A DNA stretch of 64,000 bases from Solimonas sp. (GCA_030149365.1 JASBRP010000016.1:1-64000); one strand, 5' to 3'; counted from the stretch's first letter, positions 26,108 through 36,810 are shown. A program made the numbers and translations. The notes: generated by a model from the sequence alone, not told the origin.

Positions 26108-27148
26108 ATGAGCGCACCGCTGCACAACGACCCGATCCCCTTCATCACGCTGCCCAACTGGGTCAATGCGGCGGCGCATTGCGGCTTCAACATCCGGCCG
26201 ATCTTCGATGAACTGGGTATCCAGACCGACCTGGTAAACCTGGAAGACGCCACCATCAGCCTGCCGCTGCTGGGGCAGGTCATGGATGCTTGCGTGGAAC
26301 GCTCGCGCGAGCAGCATTTCCCCTTCGTGCTGGGCGAGACCTTCGCCTTCGACTACCTGCCGGACATCGCCACCTTCGTCGCCACCAGCCCGACGCTGCG
26401 CCAGGCCGTGCGCGTGTTCGACTGGGTGCGCACGCTCATCAATCCCATGATCGACGTGCGGCTGGAGGAAGAGGGGGAACTCGCGCGCCTGGTGCTGGTG
26501 AGGGACCAGGATCCGGCGGAGCCCGAGGGGCGCGTCGGCGCCTATTTTGTCGAGTCGCTGTTCGCCGCCATCATCAAGTTCGGCCGCGCCATCGCCGCCG
26601 ACCTGGAGGCGGATGCCGTGTTGCGGCTGCGCTTCCCCGAGCCGCGCTACGCGGCGGTCTATGCGCGCTCCTTCCGGCTGCCGGTGCATTTCTCCCAGCC
26701 GCTGAACGCCCTGGAATTCCCGCGTACCCGCCTCGATGCGCCGCTGGCGGGCGGCTTCCCGTCCCTGCATGGCCAGGCCGAGCAGCGCGTCAGCCAGCGG
26801 CTCGCCAAGATGCCGCGCCGTAGCGGCCTGATCGCCGCCGTGGAGGCGGTGCTGGACCAGGAGCCGCGGTTGCTGGGGCAGGGCATCGAGCGTGTCGCCC
26901 AGCGGCTCGACCTGCATCCGCGCACCCTGCAGCGGCGCCTGCATGAAGAGGGCGAGGCCTTTGCCGAACTGCAGGGCCGGGTGCGCTATCGGCGGGCATT
27001 GAAGGATCTCCAGGATCCGGCGCTGGACCTGGAGACCATCAGCGAACGTCTGGGCTTCTCCGACCGGCGCAGCTTCACGCGGGCTTTCGTCCGGTGGGCG
27101 GGGGCGTCGCCAAGTGAGTTCCGGAAGCGCAAGCGACCCCTGGGATAG
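26108..27148 (+). CDS. AraC-family transcriptional regulator with PF12625-type N-terminal domain
   Basis: Product of 346 aa. The N-terminal two thirds (LPNWVNAAAHCGFNI, RPIFDELGI, DYLPDIATFVATSPTLRQA) matches the Arabinose_bd domain of OruR/MmsR-like regulators. The C-terminal domain has two helix-turn-helices, the second seen as DLETISERLGFSDRRSFTRAF with GASPSEFR. Such regulators often sit by lipid catabolism genes and respond to a small hydrophobic effector. The adjacent PF10118 gene, in the same direction 128 nt away, is a plausible target. Confidence 0.86.
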   Translation: MSAPLHNDPIPFITLPNWVNAAAHCGFNIRPIFDELGIQTDLVNLEDATISLPLLGQVMDACVERSREQHFPFVLGETFAFDYLPDIATFVATSPTLRQAVRVFDWVRTLINPMIDVRLEEEGELARLVLVRDQDPAEPEGRVGAYFVESLFAAIIKFGRAIAADLEADAVLRLRFPEPRYAAVYARSFRLPVHFSQPLNALEFPRTRLDAPLAGGFPSLHGQAEQRVSQRLAKMPRRSGLIAAVEAVLDQEPRLLGQGIERVAQRLDLHPRTLQRRLHEEGEAFAELQGRVRYRRALKDLQDPALDLETISERLGFSDRRSFTRAFVRWAGASPSEFRKRKRPLG

Positions 27149-27276
27149 ACCAGGCGGTGCTGTCGCTTGCGGCTCCCGACGACTGTCGTGTTTTGTTCCC
27201 TTCCGGTCGTTCAAGGTCATAGTCAGCCCTTGCCGCCCCTCCTAAAGTCAGCTCAACGACTCTGAGGAGAGCAAGC

Positions 27277-28143
27277 ATGGATGGATCGACACTGGGCATC
27301 GTCGCGCGCAAGGGCCCCGACTTCGGGCTGGACGGCGACATTCCCAAGTACTGGTTCGGCGGCGACGCCTTCAAGTCGCGCTTCTTCGATGCCATGTCGC
27401 TGCTGTTCCCCGAGGGCGAGAAGTTCTTCATCGCCTGCGTGCGCGACTACCGCGACCAGGTCACAGACCCGGAACTCAAGGCCCAGGTCAAGGACTTCAT
27501 GTACCAGGAAGGCCAGCACGGCATCGTCCACACCCAGTTCAACAACCGCCTGAAGGCGCAGGGCATCGAGGTGGACCAGATCCTCGACGAGCAGAAGCGC
27601 ATCATGTTCGGGGTGTTCCGCAAGCGCTTGCCGAAGATCTACACGCTGGGCCAGACCGCCGCCGCCGAGCACATGACCGCCCTGATGGCGCACGGCTTCT
27701 TCTCCGCCGGCCTGATGAAGGACGCCGATCCGCGCATTCGCGCGATGTATGCCTGGCATGCGGTCGAGGAGATCGAGCACAAGGCCGTGGCCTATGACGT
27801 CTACAAGAAAGTGGCCAAGGGCAGCTGGCTGGTGCGCGTGCTGTCGATGCTGCAGGTGGCGCTGACCTTCCCGCTGCACGTCTTCATGATCATGAACCAC
27901 ATGTTCAAGGTGGACGGCGTGCAGAACCGCGGCCGCGTCTGGCTGCGCGGGCTCTGGTGGCTGTACGGGCCGCGCGGCATCTATCCGCGCCTGCTGCCGC
28001 ATTTCGCACTGTACTTCCTGCCCGGCTTCCACCCCTGGAAGCACGGCAACATGGACATCTACCACCGCTGGACCGATGCCTTCGACCGCACCGGCGATGC
28101 CATCAAGGCCGGCGACGTGGTGTCCGTGGGGGCCACGGCCTGA
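27277..28143 (+). CDS. PF10118-type metal-dependent hydrolase
   Basis: The 288-aa product has the helical, His/Glu-rich pattern of this family: FMYQEGQHGIVHTQFN, AAAEHMTALMAH and WHAVEEIEHKAVAYDVY provide putative di-metal ligands in a ferritin-like arrangement. A hydrophobic region (VALTFPLHVFMIMNHMF) suggests membrane association. The precise reaction is not established for the family. A GAGGAGAG site at 27262-27269 supports the start. It follows an AraC regulator. Confidence 0.8.
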   Translation: MDGSTLGIVARKGPDFGLDGDIPKYWFGGDAFKSRFFDAMSLLFPEGEKFFIACVRDYRDQVTDPELKAQVKDFMYQEGQHGIVHTQFNNRLKAQGIEVDQILDEQKRIMFGVFRKRLPKIYTLGQTAAAEHMTALMAHGFFSAGLMKDADPRIRAMYAWHAVEEIEHKAVAYDVYKKVAKGSWLVRVLSMLQVALTFPLHVFMIMNHMFKVDGVQNRGRVWLRGLWWLYGPRGIYPRLLPHFALYFLPGFHPWKHGNMDIYHRWTDAFDRTGDAIKAGDVVSVGATA

Positions 28144-28159
28144 GCTTGCCCGGGACTTC

Positions 28160-28192
28160 GCCGCGGAATGATGGCCTCCGGTCATCCGCGGC
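28160..28192. terminator. GC-rich hairpin, possible terminator
   Basis: GCCGCGGA and TCCGCGGC (8-bp arms, 17-nt loop) lie 17 nt after the PF10118 stop. There is no T-run, so termination is uncertain. Confidence 0.45.
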
Positions 28193-28273
28193 GGGGCCCG
28201 GCGGATTCCAACCGGCACCGGTTTGTCGGCTAGACTTGCGGCAGGAGAAAACCGCCAGGAACTAGCCCCGTAG

Positions 28274-28921
28274 ATGAGCGTCGACCGGTGGGTGGTATGC
28301 GAGCAGTGCGATGCGGTCTACACCCGGCGTAAGCTGCAGCCGGGTGAGGTCGCCGACTGCGCGCGCTGCGGCCATCATCTCTACCGCCGCCATCGTTTCG
28401 ATGTCGAGATCCTGCTGGCGCTGACCCTGGCCACGGCCGTGGTCTTCGTCCTGGCCAACGTCTATCCCATCGTCACCATCGATGCCCAGGGCTCGCGCAA
28501 CGCGGCCACGGTCTGGGGCGCGGTGATCGCCACCTGGGAATCCGGGGTGGGGTTCGTGGCCTTCCTTTCCGCCATGCTGGTGTTCTTCTTCCCGCTGGCG
28601 CAGATCGTCTTGTTCTCCTACGTGTTGCTGGCCCTGCATCGCGGCGCGCGGCCGCGGGAATTCCGCCAGGCCATGAAGGCGCTGGCGCTGATGCAGCCCT
28701 GGAGCATGGCCGAGGTATTCATGCTCGGCATCCTGGTAGCGGTGGTGAAGCTCGCCGGCATGATGGAGGTGATCCCGGGCATCGGCCTGTGGAGCTTCGC
28801 CATGCTGACCCTGCTGCTCGCCGCACTGACCTCCTACGACCTGCAGGACATCTGGGATATCGCCGAGCGCCTGGACGACCGCGAAGCCCCTGCTGCCGGA
28901 TCGACCGGGGAGCGCGCATGA
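28274..28921 (+). CDS. pqiA: PqiA-like membrane protein, first half-size paralogue
   Basis: The 215-aa protein starts with a small Cys4 zinc-ribbon-like segment (CEQCDAVYTRR and CARCGHHLYRRH). Four membrane helices of the PqiA fold follow, with PWSMAEVFMLGILVAVVKL as the family signature. E. coli PqiA has two such units in one protein; here each unit is its own gene. It works with PqiB/PqiC in lipid movement between the membranes. It overlaps the next gene by four nt. Confidence 0.85.
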   Translation: MSVDRWVVCEQCDAVYTRRKLQPGEVADCARCGHHLYRRHRFDVEILLALTLATAVVFVLANVYPIVTIDAQGSRNAATVWGAVIATWESGVGFVAFLSAMLVFFFPLAQIVLFSYVLLALHRGARPREFRQAMKALALMQPWSMAEVFMLGILVAVVKLAGMMEVIPGIGLWSFAMLTLLLAALTSYDLQDIWDIAERLDDREAPAAGSTGERA

Positions 28922-29544
28922 GCCGCTTCGTCACGGCGGCGGAGCTGGGCCTGCTGGGCTGCCACCGCTGTGGCCACGTGCTGAAGCGTCCGGGGCAGGG
29001 CGCGCTGGGCCACTGCGACCGCTGCGGCGCGACGCTGCACCGGCGCAAGCCGCAGAGCCTGGAGCGCTGCTGGGCCTTGCTGATCGCGGCCATGATCCTC
29101 TACGTGCCCGCAAACACCATGACGATGATGCGGACCACCAACCTGCTGAACTCCACCGACGACACGATCATCAGCGGCGTGATCTATCTGTGGGTGCAGG
29201 GCTCCTGGGAGCTGGCCGCGATCGTGTTCATCGCCAGCGTGATGGTGCCGATCTCCAAGTTCATCGCCCTGCTGACGCTGCTGATCACGGTGCGGCGGGG
29301 CAGCGACTGGGACCGCCCCGGGCGCACGCGGCTTTACCGTATCATCGAGAAGATCGGCCACTGGTCGATGCTGGACGTGTTCGTGGTGGCGCTGCTGGTG
29401 GCTCTGGTGCACTTCGACGTCTTCGGCCGGGTCGAGGCCGGGGGCGGCGCCGTGGCCTTCGGCGCCGTGGTGGTGCTGACCATGCTGGCTTCCATGAGCT
29501 TCGACCCGCGCCTGATCTGGGACCCTCCTGCCCGACATGACTGA
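28918..29544 (+). CDS. pqiA: PqiA-like membrane protein, second half-size paralogue
   Basis: This 208-aa protein matches the second unit of PqiA: CHRCGHVLKRP and CDRCGATLHRRK, then membrane helices with ILYVPANTMTMM and GHWSMLDVFVVALLVALV. ATG 28918 overlaps the previous TGA. The pqiB start lies inside its final codons (8-nt overlap), so all four genes are tightly coupled. The name is by similarity to the E. coli two-unit protein. Confidence 0.84.
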   Translation: MSRFVTAAELGLLGCHRCGHVLKRPGQGALGHCDRCGATLHRRKPQSLERCWALLIAAMILYVPANTMTMMRTTNLLNSTDDTIISGVIYLWVQGSWELAAIVFIASVMVPISKFIALLTLLITVRRGSDWDRPGRTRLYRIIEKIGHWSMLDVFVVALLVALVHFDVFGRVEAGGGAVAFGAVVVLTMLASMSFDPRLIWDPPARHD

Positions 29545-31192
29545 CCAAGACATTTCACCTCCCGAACCGCAGGTCAGCCGCCCGCCGCGCTGGCGCTTCT
29601 CGATGGTCTGGCTGGTGCCGGTCGTCGCGGCCGTGATCGGCCTGGGCCTGCTGGTGCGCACCTGGCTGCAGGCCGGCCCGGTCATCACCATCCAGTTCAA
29701 GACCGCCGAGGGCCTGGAGGCCGGCAAGACCGAGCTGCGTTTCAAGGAAGTGGTGATCGGCAAGGTGCGCGGCATCGAGCTCACCGAGGACTTCGCGCAG
29801 GTGAAGGTGACGGTGGACCTCAACAAGGATGCCTCTCGCGCTGCCGTGACCGATTCACGCTTCTGGGTGGTGCGTCCGCGCGCCGACCTGGGCGGCGTCT
29901 CCGGCCTGGGCACCTTGCTGTCCGGTGCCTATATCGGCGTGGATATCGGCAAGTCCGAGCAAAGCCAGCGTGCCTTCAAGGGCCTGGAAGTGCCGCCGGC
30001 GGTGACCAACGACAGCCAGGGGCGTGGCTTCAGGCTGGTGGCCAAGGACCTGGGCTCCTTGAACCTGGGCTCTCCGGTGTACTACCGCCGCGTCCCGGTC
30101 GGGCGGGTGGTGGGCTACGAAATGGATCCGGACGGCCGCGCGGTCAGCCTGCAGATCTTCGTCGACGCGCCCTACGACCGCTTCGTGACGCCCTCGACCA
30201 GCTTCTGGAATGCCAGCGGCGTGGACGTCAGCGCCGGGCCGCAGGGTTTCAAGCTCAATACCCAGTCGCTGGTCAGCGTCATCGCCGGCGGCGTCGCCTT
30301 CCAGCCGCCGGAGCGCAACGAGCCGCCCGCCGCCGAGGGTGGCCGTTTCCGCCTGTACGACGACATGGCCTCGGCCATGGCGCCGCAGGACAAGGTCCAG
30401 CTGGCCCTGCGCCTGCGCTTCTACCAGTCCGTGCGCGGGCTGGCGGTGGGTGCGCCGGTGGATTTCCATGGCCTGCAACTGGGTGAGATCACCAAGATCG
30501 ACTTCGAGTACGACGCGCAGCGCCAGCGCTTCGCGGCGGACGTCAGCGCCGTCATCTACCCGGAGCGCCTGGGCAATGCCTACCTGTCCCTGCGCGGCCA
30601 GCTGAAGCAGGCCGACGACGAGGCGCCGCGGCGGGTGTTCGAGCGCCTGATCGCGCAGAGCCTGCGCGCGCAGCTGCGCAGCGGCAACCTGCTCACCGGC
30701 CAGCAGTACGTGGCGCTGGATTTCCTGTCCAAGGGCGAATCGACCCTGGCGCCGCCGCAGGCCGGCGCGCTGACGATGCCCACCGTGCCGGGCAGCTTCG
30801 ACCAGATCCAGACACAGATCACCAACATCGTCGACAAGATCGAAAAGATACCCTTCGACGAGATCGGCGTGCAGCTGCGCGACAGCCTGCGTGACGCCAA
30901 CCAGCTGCTGAAGACACTCGACGGCAAGGTGGCGCCGGAGATGCAGCAGACCCTGGAGCAGGCGCGCCACACCTTGCGCAGCGCCGAAGAGGCCCTGGGC
31001 AGTGACGGACCCATGCAGCAGGACCTGCGCGGCACCCTGGAGTCGGTGGACCGCGCGGCACGTTCGCTGCGCTCGCTGACCGAGGGCCTGCAGCGCCACC
31101 CGCAATCGCTGCTGCGCGGCAAGCCGGATGACCCCGTGCTGCTGCGCCTGTCGCCCCTGCCGCCCCAAGGACCGGAGCAGACCCCGCCGTGA
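29537..31192 (+). CDS. pqiB: MCE-domain lipid transport protein PqiB
   Basis: The 551-aa product has one N-terminal membrane anchor (MVWLVPVVAAVIGLGLLV) and three successive MCE domains (beginning near IQFKTAEGLEAGKTELRFK, VAKDLGSLNLGSPVYYR and ALRLRFYQSVRGLAVGAPV). A C-terminal helical extension forms the needle in E. coli PqiB. It should span the periplasm as a lipid conduit from the inner-membrane PqiA partners. The operon order A-A-B-C supports the call. Confidence 0.9.
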   Translation: MTDQDISPPEPQVSRPPRWRFSMVWLVPVVAAVIGLGLLVRTWLQAGPVITIQFKTAEGLEAGKTELRFKEVVIGKVRGIELTEDFAQVKVTVDLNKDASRAAVTDSRFWVVRPRADLGGVSGLGTLLSGAYIGVDIGKSEQSQRAFKGLEVPPAVTNDSQGRGFRLVAKDLGSLNLGSPVYYRRVPVGRVVGYEMDPDGRAVSLQIFVDAPYDRFVTPSTSFWNASGVDVSAGPQGFKLNTQSLVSVIAGGVAFQPPERNEPPAAEGGRFRLYDDMASAMAPQDKVQLALRLRFYQSVRGLAVGAPVDFHGLQLGEITKIDFEYDAQRQRFAADVSAVIYPERLGNAYLSLRGQLKQADDEAPRRVFERLIAQSLRAQLRSGNLLTGQQYVALDFLSKGESTLAPPQAGALTMPTVPGSFDQIQTQITNIVDKIEKIPFDEIGVQLRDSLRDANQLLKTLDGKVAPEMQQTLEQARHTLRSAEEALGSDGPMQQDLRGTLESVDRAARSLRSLTEGLQRHPQSLLRGKPDDPVLLRLSPLPPQGPEQTPP

Positions 31193-31773
31193 AGCACGCC
31201 CTCCCGCCAGCCCTGCTGGCCCTGCTGCTGTCCGCCTGCGCCTCGGTTTCGGCGCCCAGCTACTACACCCTGTCGGTGCCGTCGGCCGCCGCCCCGGCCG
31301 CCCCGACGCGCTGGATCGACGTGCAGTCCGTGTCCGTGCCCCTGCAGCTGGACACGCCGCAACTGGTCGTGCGCCAGGGCGATGCCAGCCTGGCCCTCCT
31401 GGAGCGCCAGCAGTGGGCTTCTCCCCTGGACGCCGAGATCCGCGGTGCCCTGGTAACGGCCCTGGCCGCCCAGGGCATCCGTGACATCCATGCCCTGCCG
31501 CCCCCTGCCGATACGCCGCTGCATCGCCTGAAGCTGGAATTGCAGGCCTTCGAGACCATGCCGGGCCGGGCCGTGCGCTGGGAGGGGGTCTGGAGCCTGC
31601 GCGGCACCGGCGGAGCCAAGACCAGCCTCACCTGCGCCTTCTCCGGCCAGGAGCCGGTGGGCACGCAGACCGCGGAAATGGTCGCCGGCCACCAGCGCCT
31701 GCTGAGCCGGCTGGCCGGGCAGATTGCGGGGGCGATGGCTCCAGCCGCCGCGCCGGCTTGCCCGGGTAGCTGA
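31189..31773 (+). CDS. pqiC: PqiC-like outer-membrane lipoprotein (ABC-transport auxiliary family)
   Basis: A 194-aa lipoprotein: the signal MKHALPPALLALLLSAC ends in lipobox Cys17, followed by YYTLSVPS. The internal segment WIDVQSVSVPLQLDTPQLV is typical of the family. It starts at GTG 31189-31191, overlapping the pqiB stop. It should dock the PqiB needle at the outer membrane. Confidence 0.85.
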   Translation: MKHALPPALLALLLSACASVSAPSYYTLSVPSAAAPAAPTRWIDVQSVSVPLQLDTPQLVVRQGDASLALLERQQWASPLDAEIRGALVTALAAQGIRDIHALPPPADTPLHRLKLELQAFETMPGRAVRWEGVWSLRGTGGAKTSLTCAFSGQEPVGTQTAEMVAGHQRLLSRLAGQIAGAMAPAAAPACPGS

Positions 31774-31797
31774 AATCCTGTCTTCCTGTGTAGCGGG

Positions 31798-31816
31798 GTG
31801 GCCGCTTTGCGGCCAC
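31798..31816. terminator. Short hairpin between pqiC and lpd
   Basis: GTGGCCGC-TTT-GCGGCCAC is a perfect 8-bp stem 25 nt after pqiC. It lacks a T-run, so it may be a weak terminator or mRNA stabiliser. TAAAAT just downstream (31824-31829) could be part of the lpd promoter. Confidence 0.4.
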
Positions 31817-31853
31817 AGCGCGCTAAAATAGCGGTGCCCTCAAGGAAAAGAAC

Positions 31854-33296
31854 ATGAGCGAACAATACGACGTCGTTGTCATTGGCGGCGGTCCCGCCGG
31901 CTACCCCTGCGCGATCCGTGCTTCCCAGCTCGGCTTCAAGACGGCCTGTATCGATGCCTGGGTCAACAAGGACAGCACGCCGGCTTTCGGCGGCACCTGC
32001 CTGAACGCCGGCTGCATCCCCTCCAAGGCGCTGCTGGAGTCCTCCGAGCTGGTGCACCGCGCCCAGCATGAGTTTGCCAAGCACGGCATCGGCGTGGGCG
32101 AGGTCAGCGTCGACCTGGCCAAGATGCAGGCCCGCAAGACCGAGGTGTCCAAGTCCCTCACCGGCGGCATCAAGCAGCTGTTCACCGCCAGCAAGGTCAC
32201 CGGCCTGTTCGGCACCGGCAAGCTGCTGGGCAACGGCCAGGTCGAGTACAAGTCGCACGATGGCCAGACCCAGGTCCTCAGCGCCAAGCACATCATCATC
32301 GCCACCGGCTCCGAGCCGGTGAACCTGTCCAAGATCGCCGCTTTCGACGGCGAGCGCATCGTCGACTCCTGGGGCGCGCTGGACTTCACCGAGGTGCCCA
32401 AGCGCCTGGGCGTGATCGGCGCCGGCGTGATCGGCGTGGAGCTGGGCAGCGTCTGGTCGCGCCTGGGTGCCAAGGTCACGATCCTGGAGGCCCTGCCGGG
32501 CTTCCTGCCGATGGTGGATGCCGCGATCTCCAAGGAGGCGCTGCGCCACCTGACCAAGCAGGGCCTGGACATCCGCTTCGGTGCCAAGGTGTCCAGCGCC
32601 AAGGCCGGCAAGAAGGGCGTGACCGTCGAGTTCGAGCAGGATGGCAAGACCCTGAGCGAAGAGTTCGACAAGCTGATCGTCGCCGTCGGCCGCCGCCCCA
32701 ACACCACCGGCCTCAACGCCGAGGCGGTGGGCGTCAAGCTGACCGACCGCGGCTTCGTGCAGGTGGACCCGCACTACAAGACCAGCGTCCCGGGCATCTA
32801 CGCCGTGGGCGACGTGATCGGCGGTGCCATGCTGGCGCACAAGGGCATCGAAGAGGGCGTGGCCCTGGCCGAGCAGCTCGCCGGCCACCACACCCAGGTC
32901 AACTACAACGCAGTGCCGAGCGTGGTCTACACCGCGCCGGAAATCGCCTGGGTCGGCCTGTCCGAAGAGCAGGCCAAGGCGGCCGGCCACGAGGTCAAGA
33001 CCGGCAGCGGCTCGTTCATGGCCAGCGGCCGTGCCAAGGCCATGGAGCAGGCGGGCGGCACCATCAAGGTGATCTCCGACGCCAAGACCGACCGCATCCT
33101 CGGCGTGCACGCCGTGGGCCCGTTCGTGTCCGAACTCATCGCCGAAGCCGTGGTCGCACTGGAGTTCGCCGCCACCACCGAGGACATCGCGCTGATCATG
33201 CATGCGCACCCCTCGCTGGCGGAAACCTTCCACGACGCGATCCTGCTGGTGGATGGTCGTGCAGTACACGCCATCAACAAGCCGAAGCGCGCCTGA
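31854..33296 (+). CDS. lpdA: Dihydrolipoyl dehydrogenase (E3)
   Basis: The 480-aa FAD enzyme has the N-terminal nucleotide motif VIGGGPAGYPCA, the redox disulfide GGTCLNAGCIPSK, a second nucleotide motif VIGAGVIGVELG, YAVGDVIGGAMLAHK and the C-terminal catalytic HAHPSLAE. It reoxidises the lipoyl groups of 2-oxoacid dehydrogenases. The long N-terminal loop (DAWVNKDSTPAFGG) resembles E3 of the 2-oxoglutarate complex. It is not next to sucAB but lies 5.8 kb downstream, behind pqi genes. Confidence 0.95.
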   Translation: MSEQYDVVVIGGGPAGYPCAIRASQLGFKTACIDAWVNKDSTPAFGGTCLNAGCIPSKALLESSELVHRAQHEFAKHGIGVGEVSVDLAKMQARKTEVSKSLTGGIKQLFTASKVTGLFGTGKLLGNGQVEYKSHDGQTQVLSAKHIIIATGSEPVNLSKIAAFDGERIVDSWGALDFTEVPKRLGVIGAGVIGVELGSVWSRLGAKVTILEALPGFLPMVDAAISKEALRHLTKQGLDIRFGAKVSSAKAGKKGVTVEFEQDGKTLSEEFDKLIVAVGRRPNTTGLNAEAVGVKLTDRGFVQVDPHYKTSVPGIYAVGDVIGGAMLAHKGIEEGVALAEQLAGHHTQVNYNAVPSVVYTAPEIAWVGLSEEQAKAAGHEVKTGSGSFMASGRAKAMEQAGGTIKVISDAKTDRILGVHAVGPFVSELIAEAVVALEFAATTEDIALIMHAHPSLAETFHDAILLVDGRAVHAINKPKRA

Positions 33297-33333
33297 GTTG
33301 CGCCCAAAAAATCCAATACGCAGGAGCGAGAGA

Positions 33334-33909
33334 GTGAAAGCAAAGGCAATCATCGGTGCGACCCTGGCCCTGGCGGCTCTGCCGGCCGCTGCCGCAACCT
33401 TCGACGCCAGCATCGGCGAAGAAGCCGTGCGCGTGGGCCTCGAAGGCGACCTGTCGTCAGTGTTCTCCGGCGCCAAGGGCCAGTACGACCTCGGCGCCCT
33501 GTGGCGCTCCGAGAACAATGCCGACGCCTTCGTGCCGCACATCGGCGTGCTGCTGACCGGCGACACCGGTGCGCGTGACGCCAAGGTCACCGCCGGCCTG
33601 GGCATCCGCGCCGCCTACATCGACGGCGAGAACGCCGACGGTTCGGCCATCGCGCTCGGCGGCCAGGTGGACGTGCGCATGCCGGGCTTCGAGCGCGTCG
33701 CGCTCGGCGCCTATGCCTACTTCGCCCCGGACGTGACCACCTTCGGCGACACCGACAAGTACTACGACGTCGGCCTGAGCCTGGGTTACGAGGTGATCAA
33801 GGACGCTTCGGTCTATGTCGGCTGGCGCAAGGTCGAGGCCGACCTGGACGGCGGCGGCGAGATCGAGGCCGATGACGGCTTCAACATCGGGCTGCGGCTC
33901 AACTTCTAA
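33334..33909 (+). CDS. YfaZ-like outer membrane protein
   Basis: The product of 191 aa starts at GTG 33334-33336 after CAGGAG at 33321-33326 and has a signal peptide (IIGATLALAALPAAAA). The mature part is a short beta-barrel of alternating strands (VRVGLEGDLSSVFSGAKG, YDLGALWRSENN) ending in GFNIGLRLNF with the C-terminal aromatic typical of outer-membrane proteins. This matches YfaZ-type proteins; the function is unknown. It lies between lpd and yebC in the same direction. Confidence 0.8.
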   Translation: MKAKAIIGATLALAALPAAAATFDASIGEEAVRVGLEGDLSSVFSGAKGQYDLGALWRSENNADAFVPHIGVLLTGDTGARDAKVTAGLGIRAAYIDGENADGSAIALGGQVDVRMPGFERVALGAYAYFAPDVTTFGDTDKYYDVGLSLGYEVIKDASVYVGWRKVEADLDGGGEIEADDGFNIGLRLNF

Positions 33910-33937
33910 CATCATCTGACCAGGGACCGGGGTTCGT

Positions 33938-34657
33938 ATGGGGCGTGGCCCGAGTATCGAAGCGCGCAAGAACGCCACTGACGCGGCGCGCGGCAAGCTG
34001 TTCACCAAGTTCATTCGCGAGATCACCGTGGCCGCCCGTACCGGCGGCAGCGATCCCAAGGCCAATTCGCGGCTGCGCATCGCCATGGACAAGGCGCTGA
34101 CCGCGAACATGACCAAGGACACGATCGAGCGCGCCATCAAGCGCGGCACCGGCGAGGGCAATGCCGACGCGTTCGAGGAAATCCGCTACGAGGGCTACGG
34201 CCCGGGTGGCGTCGCGATCATGGTGGACTGCATGACCGACAACCCCACGCGTACCGTCGCCGAAGTGCGCCATGCCTTCAGCAAGTGCGGCGGCAGCATG
34301 GGTACCAGCGGTTCGGTGGCCTTCCAGTTCAGCCGCACCGGCCAGATCCTGTTCGAGACCGGCGGCGATGCGGCGCTGGAGGAGAAGATCCTGGAGCAGG
34401 CCCTGGAAGCCGGCGCGGATGACGTGGTCAACCACGACGAGGTCACCGAGGTGCTGGTGGCGGCGGACGCCTTCGAGTCGGTCAAGACGGCCTTGGCCGC
34501 CAAGGGCCTGAAGCCGGTGCAGGCCGACATCACCATGCGCCCGGGCAACACCAGCGCGGTGTCGGGCGAGCAGGCTGCCACGCTGCAGAAGCTGATCGAC
34601 ATGCTGGAAGATCTGGACGACGTGCAGAAGGTCTACTCGAACGCCGAGTTCGCGTGA
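33938..34657 (+). CDS. yebC: YebC/PmpR-family protein (TACO1 type)
   Basis: A 239-aa protein with the family pattern [38 protein letters not shown] and [22 protein letters not shown]. Members act in transcription control or ribosome-linked translation of difficult sequences. The N-terminus [15 protein letters not shown] differs from the common MAGHSKW form but resembles xanthomonad YebC as I recall it. The stop overlaps the ruvC start (GTGA). Confidence 0.93.
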   Translation: MGRGPSIEARKNATDAARGKLFTKFIREITVAARTGGSDPKANSRLRIAMDKALTANMTKDTIERAIKRGTGEGNADAFEEIRYEGYGPGGVAIMVDCMTDNPTRTVAEVRHAFSKCGGSMGTSGSVAFQFSRTGQILFETGGDAALEEKILEQALEAGADDVVNHDEVTEVLVAADAFESVKTALAAKGLKPVQADITMRPGNTSAVSGEQAATLQKLIDMLEDLDDVQKVYSNAEFA

Positions 34658-35169
34658 CCGCCACCCGCATCCTCGGCATCGATCCCGGCTCGCGCTATAC
34701 CGGCTACGGAGTGATCGAGGTTGCGGGCGGCAAGAGCCGGCACCTGGCTTGCGGGCGCATCAACGCCACGGTGGGCGAGATGCCGGAGCGCCTGCTGAAG
34801 ATCATGCGGGGCCTCGGCGAGATCATCGCCGAGTACCAACCGCAGGAAGTGGCGCTGGAAGAGGTCTTCGTCAACAAGAACGTGTCCAGCGCGCTGGTGC
34901 TGGGCCAGGCGCGTGGCGTTGCCATGGTCGCCGCGGCCCAGGCCGGGCTGCCGCTGGCCGAGTACGCCGCCACCCAGGTCAAGCTGGCCCTGGTCGGCAA
35001 CGGCCGTGCCGAGAAGCTGCAGGTGCAGCACATGGTCAAGGTGCTGCTGAACCTGCGCGAGGCCATGGCCGCCGACGCCTCCGATGCGCTGGCCGTGGCG
35101 CTGACCCATGCGCACGTGCGATCCACTAAGATTCGCAGTGGACTCACTCTGAACAAGGCCTGGGGATGA
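34654..35169 (+). CDS. ruvC: Holliday junction resolvase RuvC
   Basis: The 171-aa endonuclease starts at GTG 34654-34656. The acidic catalytic residues are visible in [26 protein letters not shown] and near the C-terminus in [16 protein letters not shown]. It cuts Holliday junctions with RuvAB. It is directly upstream of ruvA (19-nt gap). Confidence 0.95.
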   Translation: MTATRILGIDPGSRYTGYGVIEVAGGKSRHLACGRINATVGEMPERLLKIMRGLGEIIAEYQPQEVALEEVFVNKNVSSALVLGQARGVAMVAAAQAGLPLAEYAATQVKLALVGNGRAEKLQVQHMVKVLLNLREAMAADASDALAVALTHAHVRSTKIRSGLTLNKAWG

Positions 35170-35188
35170 CGGGCATGGATAGCCTCAC

Positions 35189-35775
35189 ATGATCGGCCGC
35201 ATCACCGGCAAACTCGTGCTCAAGCAACCGCCGCTGCTGCTGGTGGACGTGGGCGGCGTCGGCTACGAGCTGGAAGCACCGATGTCCACCTTCTACAAGC
35301 TGCCGTCGGTGGGCGAGGGCGTGAGCCTGCATACACACCTGACGGTGCGCGAAGACGCGCACCTGCTGTTCGCCTTCGGCAGCAGCACCGAGAAGGGCTT
35401 GTTCCGTGAGCTCATCAAGATTTCAGGCGTCGGCCCCAAGCTGGCGCTGGCGATCCTGTCCGGTGTCAGCGTCGAGGATTTCTGGGAGACCGTGCGCGCC
35501 AGCGATGTCGTGCGCCTCACCAAGATTCCTGGTGTCGGCCGCAAGACCGCCGAGCGCCTGGTGGTGGAGATGCGCGACAAGGCCGGTGGTGCCGCCGAGG
35601 CCGTGGGCCTGAGCGCACCGGCTGCGGTGGGCACGGCGCCGCTGCAGGAGGCGCGTGCTGCGCTGGCCACGCTGGGCTACAAGCCGGCTGAAATCCAGCG
35701 CTTCACCGAGGCCGTGCACAAGGAAGGCATGACCACCGAGCAGATCATCCAGGAGGCGCTGAAGCGCGCCGTGCG

Positions 35776-35779
<4 letters not shown>
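35189..35779 (+). CDS. ruvA: Holliday junction branch migration protein RuvA
   Basis: A 196-aa protein with an OB-fold N-terminus ([20 protein letters not shown]), two helix-hairpin-helix motifs ([16 protein letters not shown] and [16 protein letters not shown]), and a C-terminal domain contacting RuvB ([14 protein letters not shown]). The stop overlaps the ruvB start by four nt. Confidence 0.96.
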
Positions 35780-36806
<1,027 letters not shown>

Positions 36807-36810
<4 letters not shown>

